From Oricola nitratireducens (GTDB taxonomy: Bacteria > Pseudomonadota > Alphaproteobacteria > Rhizobiales > Rhizobiaceae): a stretch of DNA of 64,000 bases. This document shows positions 8,183-16,157 of this stretch, one piece after another (within the stretch, counting starts at the first letter, position 1; each line of letters begins with the position of its first letter). Both the position numbers and the translations under genes were made by a program. The notes under the pieces were generated by a model. It was not told where the DNA came from. It worked only from the letters and a program-made list of their open reading frames with translations, and searched no databases. The stretch is from contig NZ_JACZCS010000035.1 of the NCBI RefSeq assembly GCF_014904745.1, forward strand, positions 87,472-151,471. Direction: 5' to 3'.

Positions 8183-8237
8183 CGGGTGCCAACCGGACCG
8201 GGAGAATCCGACCCGTCGCACAATATGGGAGAGAGCA

Positions 8238-8618
8238 TTGGCGGATAAACTCATTATCGTCATGGTGAATACCGATCCGAGCAATGGTGAAGAGCTCGGA
8301 GCGCCGTTTTTTCAGGCGACCGTGGCGGCTGCCATGGATTATGAAGTCGACGTGATCTGCACGGCGACTGCCGGCAAGCTGATGAAAAAGGGCGTGGCCG
8401 AAAAACTGGTCGTAAAGCCCGGCTCGCCTAAGACCGTTTACGATTTCATCAAGGACGCGCATGACGCGGGGGCGAAGTTCTATTGCTGCTCGCCCAATCT
8501 CGACCTGTTCGACATGACCGAAGAAGACCTCATTCCCGAATGCGAGGGGATCGTCGGCGGCGCGAAGGTCATCGAGGAAATCATGGAAAACGATGACGCC
8601 AAGGTGCTGACCTACTAG
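8238..8618 (+). CDS. dsrE: DsrE-family sulfurtransferase of the sHdr system (DsrE3C type)
   Basis: A 126-residue cytoplasmic DsrE/F-fold protein with adjacent cysteines Cys83-Cys84 in KFYCCSPNL, the positions I recall for the sulfur-carrying cysteines of DsrE3C from Hyphomicrobium denitrificans. It would bind sulfane sulfur and exchange it with TusA before delivery to sHdr. The start is TTG at 8238: GGGAGAG lies five bases upstream and the product then begins MADKLIIVMVNTD. A longer in-frame ATG at 8139 would lie in the AT-richer leader and has no such site. The gene precedes shdrC1 by 37 bp. Confidence 0.9.
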   Translation: MADKLIIVMVNTDPSNGEELGAPFFQATVAAAMDYEVDVICTATAGKLMKKGVAEKLVVKPGSPKTVYDFIKDAHDAGAKFYCCSPNLDLFDMTEEDLIPECEGIVGGAKVIEEIMENDDAKVLTY

Positions 8619-8655
8619 GCAAACGCACCGGGGGCATCGGTATCTGGAGGAGAAA

Positions 8656-9396
8656 TTGACCGCCCACGCCCAGATCAGTGATCCGGTTTCCGAGGCACCT
8701 GTGGTGTCGCGTGAGGATCTCGAGGAAATCTTCGACGATATTCGCAGCCACGCGGTCTATGACCACGAAATTCATGGCTGCCTGAATTGCGGGATCTGCA
8801 CCGCAACCTGCCCGTCGGCGCATTACTACGACTATTCGCCGCGCGAGATCGTCCAGCTTCTGTGGACCGAGAATCTCGAGGGTATCTACGACGCGATGCA
8901 GGAAAAGATCTGGGCCTGCGCCCAGTGCTACACCTGCGCGGCGCGCTGCCCGTTCGAAAATTCACCGGGCGGGCTGGTCATGATCATGCGCGAGGTTGCG
9001 ATCAAGCACGGGATGGAGTCGGCCAAGGAAGTGCTGCGGCCGTTCTCGCGCGTTCTGCTCAAGGTGATCTCGACGGGCAATCAGCTCGCGCCGAACATGA
9101 TCACCAAGGAAGCCTTCCCCGACTGGGGGCCGAATGTCAGCCGCATCGACGCGCCGCTGAACATCCTGCGCAAGGCGATCCCGATGCCGACGATGCACAC
9201 GCTCGACACCGCTTGGGAGGTCAATCTGAAGACCTCCGTCGAACTTTACACCATCTGGGAAGCCACGGGCGTTCTCGATCAGCTGGAGACGGTCGACGAG
9301 AACCTGTTCGATGTCGTTTCCGACGTGATGGATGAGAAGCGTGAGGAATGGGAAGAGTGGCTCGAGGACAACGAGGACGAGGATGACGACGACTGA
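8656..9396 (+). CDS. shdrC1: sHdrC1, two-cluster ferredoxin-like subunit
   Basis: A 246-residue HdrC-like protein with two [4Fe-4S] motifs: Cys42, 45, 48, 52 (CLNCGICTATC) and Cys88, 91, 94, 98 (CAQCYTCAARC). The C-terminus ends in a strongly acidic run (EEWLEDNEDEDDDD), unlike sHdrC2. In methanogen Hdr and in sHdr this subunit wires electrons between the flavin subunit and the CCG-domain subunit. The start is TTG at 8656, set by CTGGAGGAG four bases upstream. It begins the order C1-B1-A-Hyp-C2-B2 that defines type I sHdr loci. Confidence 0.94.
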   Translation: MTAHAQISDPVSEAPVVSREDLEEIFDDIRSHAVYDHEIHGCLNCGICTATCPSAHYYDYSPREIVQLLWTENLEGIYDAMQEKIWACAQCYTCAARCPFENSPGGLVMIMREVAIKHGMESAKEVLRPFSRVLLKVISTGNQLAPNMITKEAFPDWGPNVSRIDAPLNILRKAIPMPTMHTLDTAWEVNLKTSVELYTIWEATGVLDQLETVDENLFDVVSDVMDEKREEWEEWLEDNEDEDDDD

Positions 9397-9440
9397 GGCG
9401 GGATGTTCCCGCTGCATCATCGACACCGAAGGAGGAAGTC

Positions 9441-10811
9441 ATGGCTCAAGGAAATGACAGCAATAGCGGCGCATTCAGCGGTTTCGGCGCCGAATGGCAG
9501 GCCAGCAACCTGACGCCCGACGAAGCGCGGCGCGCCACCGACTGGGTCGAGACCAAGATCGACAAGCGCGCGCTCCTGACCAACAAGGAGCGCAAGGAAG
9601 ACGTCCGCGACATCATGTGGCAGCTGGAAAAGGAGGGCGAAATCGTCGTCCACCGCGTCGGCGACGTGCATGAGCCGGTGATGGCCAAGACGCTCTATGG
9701 CTGGGACAAGAAAATCCCGACCAACAATCTGTGGCATCACAAGTCCTGCGGCCAGTGCGGCAACATTCCGGGATATCCGAGCTCCGTCCTGTGGCTGATG
9801 AACAAGATGGACATCTCGTATCTCGACGAGACCGACCAGACGTCGTGCACGGCCTGGAACTATCATGGTTCGGGCATCGGCAACGTGGTGTCGCTTGCCG
9901 CCGTGTTCCTGCGCAATTTCCACCAGGCCTATGTGTCGGCGAAATCGCAGGGCCTGCCGGAAGGAACCTACTATCCGCTGGTCCATTGCGGCACGTCCTT
10001 CGGCAACTACAAGGAAATCCGCGGCTTCCTGCTGCATTCGGCGGAATTGCGCGAAGAGGTGAAGAAGATCCTCGGCAAGCTCGGCCGCCTGATCGACGGC
10101 AAGCTGCTGATCCCCGAGGAGATCGTGCACTATTCGGAGTGGCTGCATGTCATGCGCCACCGGCTGAAGGAGCATCAGGTCGTCGATGTCAGCGGCATCC
10201 GCGCGACCGTGCATCCGGCCTGCCACGTCTACAAGATGGTGCCCGAAGACGTCATCTATGACGACACAGTTCTCGACGGAAACCGCGTTGCGGTGACGAC
10301 CGGCCTGCTCGACACAATGGGCGCGCAGGTGATCGACTATTCGACCTGGTACGACTGCTGCGGTTTCGGCTTCCGCCACATCATCGGCGAGCGCGAGTTT
10401 ACCCGTTCGTTCGCGATCGACCGCAAGATCCGCGTCGCGGTGGAAGAAGCACGCTCCGACGTGATGATCGGCCATGATACGGGTTGCATAACGACGCTCG
10501 ACAAGAACCAGTGGATCGGCAAGGCGGTCGACAAGGTCTATGCGCTGCCGGTGATGGCGGACTGCCAGTTTGCCGCGCTGGCGCTCGGCGCCCATCCCTA
10601 CAAGCTCGCCCAGTTGCACTGGCATGCCTCGCCATTCGAGACGCTGCTCGAGAAGATGGGCATCGACTGGGAGAAGGCGAAAGCCGAATTCGAAAGCTAC
10701 CTGGACGACGTCAAGGTCGGGAAGATCGAGACCCTCTACGATCCGAAACGCGCCATCACGTCCGGTCCCGGATATGTCAAACCGAAGGCTCTGGCAGGGG
10801 AGGCGAAATGA
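9441..10811 (+). CDS. shdrB1: sHdrB1, cysteine-rich (CCG-type) catalytic subunit
   Basis: A 456-residue HdrB-like protein, longer than sHdrB2. Cysteine motifs run through it: HKSCGQCGN (Cys103, 106), TSCTAWN (Cys136), VHCGTSFGN, HPACHVYK, DCCGFGFRH and HDTGCITT. These would hold non-cubane [4Fe-4S] clusters like those of the heterodisulfide-cleaving HdrB. The sHdrB1 motifs diverge from the textbook CX31-39CCGX35CXXC form, as in other sHdr systems. GGAGG lies seven bases before the ATG. The stop overlaps the sHdrA start by 4 bp (ATGA). Confidence 0.93.
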   Translation: MAQGNDSNSGAFSGFGAEWQASNLTPDEARRATDWVETKIDKRALLTNKERKEDVRDIMWQLEKEGEIVVHRVGDVHEPVMAKTLYGWDKKIPTNNLWHHKSCGQCGNIPGYPSSVLWLMNKMDISYLDETDQTSCTAWNYHGSGIGNVVSLAAVFLRNFHQAYVSAKSQGLPEGTYYPLVHCGTSFGNYKEIRGFLLHSAELREEVKKILGKLGRLIDGKLLIPEEIVHYSEWLHVMRHRLKEHQVVDVSGIRATVHPACHVYKMVPEDVIYDDTVLDGNRVAVTTGLLDTMGAQVIDYSTWYDCCGFGFRHIIGEREFTRSFAIDRKIRVAVEEARSDVMIGHDTGCITTLDKNQWIGKAVDKVYALPVMADCQFAALALGAHPYKLAQLHWHASPFETLLEKMGIDWEKAKAEFESYLDDVKVGKIETLYDPKRAITSGPGYVKPKALAGEAK

Positions 10812-11860
10812 CCAAGCCGGTTCTTATCGTAGGCGGTGGTCCCGCCGGATTGTCTGCTGCCCACGCGCTTGCTTCGGCCGGCCAGAAGGTCGTCATGGTC
10901 GAGAAGGAGGACCGTCTCGGCGGCGCTCCGATCCTCTCCGGCTACGCCAAGCTGGTGCCGAGCCACGAATGGGCAAAGGACGCCATCGGCGGCATGGTCT
11001 CGCGTGTGGAAGGCAACGATCTGGTCGAGGTGCATCTCGGCACGATCGTGGACAAGTTCGACGGCAATCCGGGCGACTTCAAAGCGACGCTGAAGAACGG
11101 CAAGGCTATCGAGGCCGGCGCCACGATCCTAACCACCGGCTTCACGCATTTCGACAGCGTCAACAAGCCGGAATGGGGCTTCGGTACCTATCCGGACGTC
11201 GTCACGACAACCCAGGTCGAGCAGATGCTGTCTTCGGGTGCGGGCGTCAAATGCCCGTCCGATGGCCGCGAGCCGGATCGCGTGGCGATCCTGCTTTGCG
11301 TCGGTTCGCGAGATCGCCAGATCGGGCGCGAATGGTGCTCGAAAATCTGCTGCACCGTGTCGGCCAATATCGCCATGGAGATCCGCGAGTCGCTGCCGAA
11401 CTGCAACGTCTACATCTACTACATGGATATCCGCACCTTCGGCCTCTACGAGGGCGACTACTACTGGGCGAGCCAGGAAGAGTACAAGGTCAAGTACATC
11501 AAGGCGCGCATCGCCGAGGTGACATCCGACGGCAAGCGGCTTCTGGTAAAGGGCGAAGACACTCTGGTCAAACGGCCGATCTCGATCCCGTTCGACATGG
11601 TCGTTCACGCTATCGGCATGGATCCGAATGTCGACAACATGACGATTTCGGCGGTCTTCGGTGTGGACCTCAACAAATACGGTTACGTCAACAAGACGTC
11701 GACCTACGCACATCTGGCCGAAACCAACCGGCCGGGCGTCTTCGTCGCCGGTTCGGCGACCGGGCCCGAGACGATCGACGATTCCATTGCCCAAGGGCAG
11801 GCGGCGGCGATGGCCGCGCTCAACATGGTCCGCAATCCGGTCTTGGAGGCGGCGGAATAA
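10808..11860 (+). CDS. shdrA: sHdrA, FAD and iron-sulfur flavoprotein subunit
   Basis: A 350-residue HdrA-like flavoprotein, much shorter than methanogen HdrA and without ferredoxin inserts. The FAD loop VLIVGGGPAGLSAAHALAS lies at 5-23, and a Cys group (Cys149, 164, 177, 181, 182; LLCVGSRD and EWCSKICC) binds the [4Fe-4S] cluster. The C-terminal FVAGSATGPETIDDSI is the second flavin contact. It is the central electron hub of the sulfane-oxidising complex. The ATG at 10808 overlaps shdrB1; longer upstream reading frames run through shdrB1 and are rejected. The stop overlaps the next start by one base. Confidence 0.95.
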   Translation: MTKPVLIVGGGPAGLSAAHALASAGQKVVMVEKEDRLGGAPILSGYAKLVPSHEWAKDAIGGMVSRVEGNDLVEVHLGTIVDKFDGNPGDFKATLKNGKAIEAGATILTTGFTHFDSVNKPEWGFGTYPDVVTTTQVEQMLSSGAGVKCPSDGREPDRVAILLCVGSRDRQIGREWCSKICCTVSANIAMEIRESLPNCNVYIYYMDIRTFGLYEGDYYWASQEEYKVKYIKARIAEVTSDGKRLLVKGEDTLVKRPISIPFDMVVHAIGMDPNVDNMTISAVFGVDLNKYGYVNKTSTYAHLAETNRPGVFVAGSATGPETIDDSIAQGQAAAMAALNMVRNPVLEAAE

Positions 11861-12735
11861 TGTTTCGCCTTGCGCGAAAACCCGCGCCGGAGCCAGTCCC
11901 GCAAGGTCCCGTACTGGACCTGTCGGGGCCGCGGCTGCGCAGGGCGCTGGAGCATCTGATCGAATCCGCGGAACCGACCGGCGGCGTCGAGCGCTATGTA
12001 AGTGCGCTCGTGCTCAAGGCTTCGCTGTTCGAGGAACTTCTCGGCAAGGGCCGCGTCAGCGAGATGACCGAGGCGGAGTTTCTTGACCTCGCGGCCTTCA
12101 TCACGCCGGTGCGCCGGCGCGTGGGGCCATGGATCGGCAAATATGGTTACGATGTGCTGCACCGTGCGATCGTCCGGCTGCTCGACGGCTGGGCCGATCC
12201 GGAGACGGCGGATTTGAGGCTCACGCGGTTCATCGCGACCTTCCCGGAAGACCGCGAACACCGCTGGATGCGCGATCTCGGCGCCGAAATCCTGCATTTC
12301 ACGGCCCCGGACCGCTATCCGCTGATGACGCGCTGGGTCTGGGACAACCGTGTCGGAACCGGCGTGTTGCGGGAAATCTGGTTCGCCGACGATGTCGACA
12401 CCGTGCAGATCGACGTGCCGGACACCTATGAAAGCTTCGTCATGCTTGGCGAGGAAATCGAGGGTTTCCTGAAGGAAAACGGCGTTTTCCGCGACCTGAC
12501 CTTCTACGGCGATCTGCTGATGGCGCATGTCTATGCCGCCTATATCAACGATCGCGGCGGCCAGTATCTGCGGTCCGATTTCGCCAATACCGGCGACCCG
12601 ATGGCGCATACACGCCGCATGCTGGGGCTCGACTCCGTCGATACCGAAACCGGCAGAACCCGTTTGAAACTGATTGACGGCACGGCGCATGTGCTTGGCA
12701 CCGCGCGGCAGGTCGAACATACGGAGGCATCCTGA
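11860..12735 (+). CDS. conserved sHdr-associated protein Hyp
   Basis: A 291-residue soluble protein of unknown function, encoded between shdrA and shdrC2 exactly where type I sHdr loci carry the conserved 'hyp' gene. No cysteines, signal peptide or membrane segment are visible. It is rich in helices and aromatic residues (HRWMRDLGAEILHFTAPDRYPLMTRWVWD region near 145-170). One-base overlaps on both sides (TAATG, TGATG) show strict translational coupling to the Hdr subunits, which suggests stoichiometric synthesis and a role in assembly or as a subunit. I do not assign a function. Confidence 0.88.
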   Translation: MFRLARKPAPEPVPQGPVLDLSGPRLRRALEHLIESAEPTGGVERYVSALVLKASLFEELLGKGRVSEMTEAEFLDLAAFITPVRRRVGPWIGKYGYDVLHRAIVRLLDGWADPETADLRLTRFIATFPEDREHRWMRDLGAEILHFTAPDRYPLMTRWVWDNRVGTGVLREIWFADDVDTVQIDVPDTYESFVMLGEEIEGFLKENGVFRDLTFYGDLLMAHVYAAYINDRGGQYLRSDFANTGDPMAHTRRMLGLDSVDTETGRTRLKLIDGTAHVLGTARQVEHTEAS

Positions 12736-13481
12736 TGCCAATCCACGAGAAGTCGCTGATCCGCCCGGAAAACCTCGTCGAGCATGACGAACTCGTCATC
12801 GACGGCGTCGATGTTTCCGGCCACTGGAGCACGTTCATCGAAACGCGCGCCATCAGCGACTACAATGAAGATTTGCAGGACGAAATCGGGGCGCTTGGCG
12901 GTGGCGAGAACATCCATCGCTGCTGGCAGTGCGGTTCCTGCACCAATGCCTGCACCGTCAACGCGATCAACCCGGACTTCAATCCGCGCTACTGGATTTA
13001 CCTGATCCGCCTGGGGATGGAATCCGAACTGGTTCGCGACAAGGACATCATCTGGCAGTGCGTTTCCTGCAACAAATGCACCTATGCCTGCCCGCGGGAC
13101 GTCAATCCCGAAGGCGTGATGAAGGCGACGGCGCATTGGCTGGAAATGAAGGGCCACACCGAGAAAAAGCCGTCGATGATCTTCGACGAGGCGTTTTCGG
13201 AACAGGTCTTCGACACCGGCAAGATCGAGGACGGTCTGGTGCTGCGTCAGTTCTTCCAGCGCACGGGCCAGCCGCTGACCCAGCCCTGGCTGGTGACGCT
13301 GGTGACCGGCCTGATCAAGCGTTTCCCCGTATTCTACCTGATGCGGCTCGGTCTCGCGACCGTGTTCCGGCCGCGCACGAAGGGGTGGAGCAGGGCGAAA
13401 GCCGCCATTAACGAATATGTCGAGGAAGTCGAGGCAGCGAACCGCAAGGCGCTCAAACTCGATGCGAAGGGAGCCGAGTAA
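12735..13481 (+). CDS. shdrC2: sHdrC2, two-cluster ferredoxin-like subunit
   Basis: A 248-residue paralogue of sHdrC1 with [4Fe-4S] motifs at Cys63, 66, 69, 73 (CWQCGSCTNAC) and Cys109, 112, 115, 119 (CVSCNKCTYAC). The C-terminal half has a hydrophobic stretch (WLVTLVTGLIKRFPVFYLMRL), too polar to be a clear membrane anchor. Together with sHdrB2 it forms the second B-C arm of the heterohexameric complex. It overlaps Hyp by one base and is separated from shdrB2 by 3 bp. Confidence 0.94.
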   Translation: MPIHEKSLIRPENLVEHDELVIDGVDVSGHWSTFIETRAISDYNEDLQDEIGALGGGENIHRCWQCGSCTNACTVNAINPDFNPRYWIYLIRLGMESELVRDKDIIWQCVSCNKCTYACPRDVNPEGVMKATAHWLEMKGHTEKKPSMIFDEAFSEQVFDTGKIEDGLVLRQFFQRTGQPLTQPWLVTLVTGLIKRFPVFYLMRLGLATVFRPRTKGWSRAKAAINEYVEEVEAANRKALKLDAKGAE

Positions 13482-13484
13482 ATC

Positions 13485-14408
13485 ATGTCCGGCAAGTACC
13501 AGAAGGTCGCCTATTATCCCGGTTGCGCTCTCGAGGGCAGCGGCCACGCCTATAACCGCTCGACCAAGGCAGTCGGCAAGAAGCTCGGCCTCGATCTCGT
13601 TGAGCTGAAAAACTGGAACTGCTGCGGGGCGATGGAGGTCAAGAACATCGATCCCAAGATCCAGACCTATCTGTCGGCGCGCAATCTTTCGATTGCCGAG
13701 GATATGGGCTTCGATACGGTGATGGCGCCGTGCAACGGCTGCTACCACAATCTGAAGAAGGCCGAATACGATCTTGAGAACGACGAGGCTTCGCGCGAGG
13801 TCAACTCCCGCCTGAGCGGAAAGGCCGGCCACAACACCTACGAATCCGGCAAGGTCGAAACCATCCATGCGCTTGACTGGATCAAGCACTCGGTAGGCGA
13901 GGAAGGCATCAAGGATCGGGTGAAGAACTCGCTCAAGGGGCTCAAGGTCGCGAACTACTACGGCTGCATGTATACGCGCCCGCGCCACATCTTCCCCGAG
14001 AAAGACAAGGGGCCGGGCTCAGAGTCGACCTCCAAGCCGCATTTCATGGACGAGTTGCTGGCCGCGGCCGGTGCGGAGAACGTCGATTATCCGCTGAAGA
14101 CAGCGTGTTGCGGCGGCGCGCACGCTCTCTCGGACAGCGATACCTCGACCAAGCTCGTGCTCAACCTGCTGACCACGGCCGAGGCCTGCGGCGCCGACGT
14201 GATCGCGACGGAATGCCCGACCTGCCACACCGGTCTGGAGATGCACCAGATCCGTGCCGAGAAGGTTCTCGGGCGCAAGACGAGCGTCAAGATCCTCTAT
14301 TTCACGCAGTTGCTCGGCATGGCGATGGGGCTGTCGCCGAAAGCCGTCGGCGTGCACGAAAACTTCTCGGATTCCATGTCGCTGATCAAGGAAAAGAAAC
14401 TGGCATGA
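13485..14408 (+). CDS. shdrB2: sHdrB2, CCG-domain subunit
   Basis: A 307-residue HdrB-type protein with two CCG-like domains: YPGCALEGSG (Cys14), NWNCCGAME (Cys46-47) and APCNGCYHN (Cys83, 86), repeated as YYGCMYTRP, TACCGGAHA and ECPTCHTGLE. This is close to classic HdrB and predicts non-cubane [4Fe-4S] cluster binding, the site where the substrate sulfur bond is handled. It is the last of the six core genes, and its stop overlaps the following unknown gene by 4 bp (ATGA). Confidence 0.95.
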   Translation: MSGKYQKVAYYPGCALEGSGHAYNRSTKAVGKKLGLDLVELKNWNCCGAMEVKNIDPKIQTYLSARNLSIAEDMGFDTVMAPCNGCYHNLKKAEYDLENDEASREVNSRLSGKAGHNTYESGKVETIHALDWIKHSVGEEGIKDRVKNSLKGLKVANYYGCMYTRPRHIFPEKDKGPGSESTSKPHFMDELLAAAGAENVDYPLKTACCGGAHALSDSDTSTKLVLNLLTTAEACGADVIATECPTCHTGLEMHQIRAEKVLGRKTSVKILYFTQLLGMAMGLSPKAVGVHENFSDSMSLIKEKKLA

Positions 14409-14878
14409 CAGACAGCGCACGCATGTCGATCGACGATGTCACGGTCCGAGCCGAGGAACTGATCGGCAGCTCGGACGAGGTGCTAGCGCGCGATGCGGCC
14501 GGTATCGCGGCCGAGTTGCTTGCCATGGGGGAGGACATTCTCGCCGCATGGCACGAGGCAAAGGGTGCTGTTCCGACCGGGGAGAAGACGGAAGGCTTCC
14601 GTCTGCTGGCGCTGCACCGGCAGGGCGCGCGGGGCAATCCGAGTTTCAACGCATGCCGCGAAACCTGCCGCGAAATCGTGTATCATCACAACCTCGTCCT
14701 GCACGATCCGGAGGCATCCGATGTCGCACATACGATCAGGCTCGGTGCGATGGTCGTCAACCATCTGGCGTTATTCGTCGGTGGTAAGCTACAAGAAGCA
14801 GGGCTGGGTGATTTCTGCTGTTCGTCGCGCCCGCTGCGGCAGTCCGAGACATCCAACCCCGCAACAGAAACCGTTTGA
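14405..14878 (+). CDS. uncharacterised Cys/His-containing protein in the sHdr operon
   Basis: A 157-residue soluble, mostly helical protein that I do not recognise. Potential metal or heme ligands cluster in its second half: Cys84 and Cys88 (FNACRETCRE), His95-His96, His100, His109 and His120, then a Cys138-Cys139 pair (DFCCSSR). Translation is coupled to shdrB2 by an ATGA overlap, and LbpA follows after 15 bp, so it belongs to the system by position. It could be an assembly factor or a redox/metal-binding accessory; no function is assigned. Confidence 0.8.
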   Translation: MTDSARMSIDDVTVRAEELIGSSDEVLARDAAGIAAELLAMGEDILAAWHEAKGAVPTGEKTEGFRLLALHRQGARGNPSFNACRETCREIVYHHNLVLHDPEASDVAHTIRLGAMVVNHLALFVGGKLQEAGLGDFCCSSRPLRQSETSNPATETV

Positions 14879-14893
14879 ACAAGGAGGCCGCTC

Positions 14894-15337
14894 ATGCCGG
14901 TGGTCAGAGGCTGTAATCTTCCCGACGATCTGCTCTACGACGTCGAAAACAACTTGTGGTACCGCGACAATGGCGACGAGACGTTTACCGTCGGCATGAC
15001 GATGATCGCGACCGGCATGGCCGGCCAGCTTGTCGCCTTTACCGCCAAGAAGGCGGGCAAGACGATCAAGGAAGGCAAGTCCTGCGCGACGATTGAATCC
15101 GGCAAGTGGGTCGGTCCGGCAAAGCTCGGCTTTGAATCGGAGATTACCGAAACCAACGAAGAGCTGTCCGCCACGCCCACTTTGGCCAATTCCGACACTT
15201 ACGGTGCCGGCTGGATGGTCAAGGTGAAGCCGGTGGACTTCGCGGCCGCCAAGGGAATGCTGACGCCCGGCACCGAAGTGGCCGGGCCGTATGAAGCCAA
15301 GATGGCCGCGGACGAGTTCGCTGGTTGCGCGGCGTAA
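14894..15337 (+). CDS. lbpA: lipoate-binding protein LbpA
   Basis: A 147-residue GcvH-like protein. The lipoyl-lysine is Lys71 in TIESGKWVGPAK; the ESGK-W context is that of sHdr LbpA rather than of glycine-cleavage GcvH (ESVKAA-like). It is the covalent carrier of lipoate, which holds sulfur as an intermediate during oxidation by sHdr. No other glycine-cleavage gene is nearby, which excludes GcvH. Translation is set by AAGGAGG seven bases before the ATG. The modifying ligase is the first gene of the locus. Confidence 0.94.
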   Translation: MPVVRGCNLPDDLLYDVENNLWYRDNGDETFTVGMTMIATGMAGQLVAFTAKKAGKTIKEGKSCATIESGKWVGPAKLGFESEITETNEELSATPTLANSDTYGAGWMVKVKPVDFAAAKGMLTPGTEVAGPYEAKMAADEFAGCAA

Positions 15338-15347
15338 GCGAGGCATC

Positions 15348-15515
15348 GTGACGAAGCTCATTGTCCGCAAGCCCGGAAATAACGGGCGAAAATCAGCCAT
15401 TGCCGTTGCGGCAGCTCGAGACAAGGCCGGCCTTCAGGCCGGGGCGGCGTTCGCCGGGGCCGCGATGGCGCTGACATTGTTCGTGATTACCGCAGTGCTT
15501 TTAACGCGGGCATGA
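15348..15515 (+). CDS. small one-helix membrane protein between lbpA and dsrE2
   Basis: A 55-residue ORF from GTG 15348, with AGCGAGG four bases upstream. The N-terminus is basic (VRKPGNNGRKS) and the C-terminal half is one hydrophobic helix (AGAAFAGAAMALTLFVITAVLL), predicting a single-span membrane peptide with the N-terminus inside. It starts 11 bp after lbpA and its TGA overlaps an in-frame ATG of the next gene, so it is well packed in the operon. I know no family for it. It could anchor a soluble partner at the membrane; existence as a gene is likely but unproven. Confidence 0.55.
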   Translation: MTKLIVRKPGNNGRKSAIAVAAARDKAGLQAGAAFAGAAMALTLFVITAVLLTRA

Positions 15516-15547
15516 CCACGCCGGATATGGCCGGCAAGGAGAAGAAA

Positions 15548-16042
15548 ATGAGCACAGATACCAATGCGAAATCGATGTCGCTGATCGTGACAAAGGGCAC
15601 GCTCGACTGGGCCTATCCGCCTTTCATCCTGGCGACCACGGCTGCGGCGATGGGCCTCGACGTGACGATGTTCTTTACCTTCTACGGGCTTGGGCTGCTC
15701 AAGAAGGACCTCAACCTCAAGATCAGCACGCTCGGCAATCCGGCGATGGAAATGCCGATGATGGGCATGCACATGGCGATGCCGAACCTGATCTCGGCGC
15801 TGCCGGGCGTCGACGGCATGGCGACCGGCATGATGAAGAACCTGATCAAGAAGAAGGGCGTCGCCTCGATCGAGGATCTGCGCGAACTGGCTGTCGAAGC
15901 CGACGTGCAGATGATCGCCTGCCAGATGACCATGGACCTGTTCGAATACAAGCGCGAGGACATGATCGACGGGCCAACGCTTGGAGGCGCGGCCAGCTAT
16001 ATCGAAGTCGCCACGAAGAGCGACATTAACCTTTATATCTGA
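15548..16042 (+). CDS. DsrE2-type (DsrE/DsrF/DrsH-like) sulfur carrier protein
   Basis: A 164-residue DrsE_2-family protein with a single cysteine, Cys125, in MIACQMTMDLFEY, the conserved sulfur-binding position of the family. A hydrophobic N-terminal region (about 20-50) may sit at the membrane. Residues 65-79 are unusually methionine-rich (PAMEMPMMGMHMAMP). It probably relays sulfane sulfur with TusA and the DsrE of this locus. The start at 15548 is preferred because AAGGAG lies six bases upstream. An in-frame ATG at 15512 overlaps the small membrane gene and would add 12 residues. Confidence 0.88.
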   Translation: MSTDTNAKSMSLIVTKGTLDWAYPPFILATTAAAMGLDVTMFFTFYGLGLLKKDLNLKISTLGNPAMEMPMMGMHMAMPNLISALPGVDGMATGMMKNLIKKKGVASIEDLRELAVEADVQMIACQMTMDLFEYKREDMIDGPTLGGAASYIEVATKSDINLYI

Positions 16043-16049
16043 CAATAAT

Positions 16050-16076
16050 CGGCGGGATGGAATCACCATCCCGCCG
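16050..16076 (+). other. strong hairpin between dsrE2 and the FadL-type gene
   Basis: A perfect 11-bp inverted repeat CGGCGGGATGG-AATCA-CCATCCCGCCG lies 8 bp after the dsrE2 stop. No T-run follows, so it is not a standard intrinsic terminator. It may stabilise the upstream mRNA or reduce transcription into the porin gene. Confidence 0.55.
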
Positions 16077-16157
16077 GTATGCTTACGGACGCCACCGTTC
16101 TGGCGGGAGGATCATAGATCAATCGGAGACCCGGCCGAGCCGGGGGGATGGGGACTA

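Noticed and set aside
10570..11859. Long open frame (total 721 codons) running through shdrA before the Hyp gene
   Set aside because: The shdrA frame has clear FAD and Cys motifs and covers the same DNA; the alternative frame is Arg-rich antiphase. Only its last 291 codons, from ATG 11860, are real.
14894..15337. LbpA read as glycine-cleavage protein GcvH
   Set aside because: No gcvT or gcvP nearby, an ESGKW lipoylation context, and location inside the sHdr operon.
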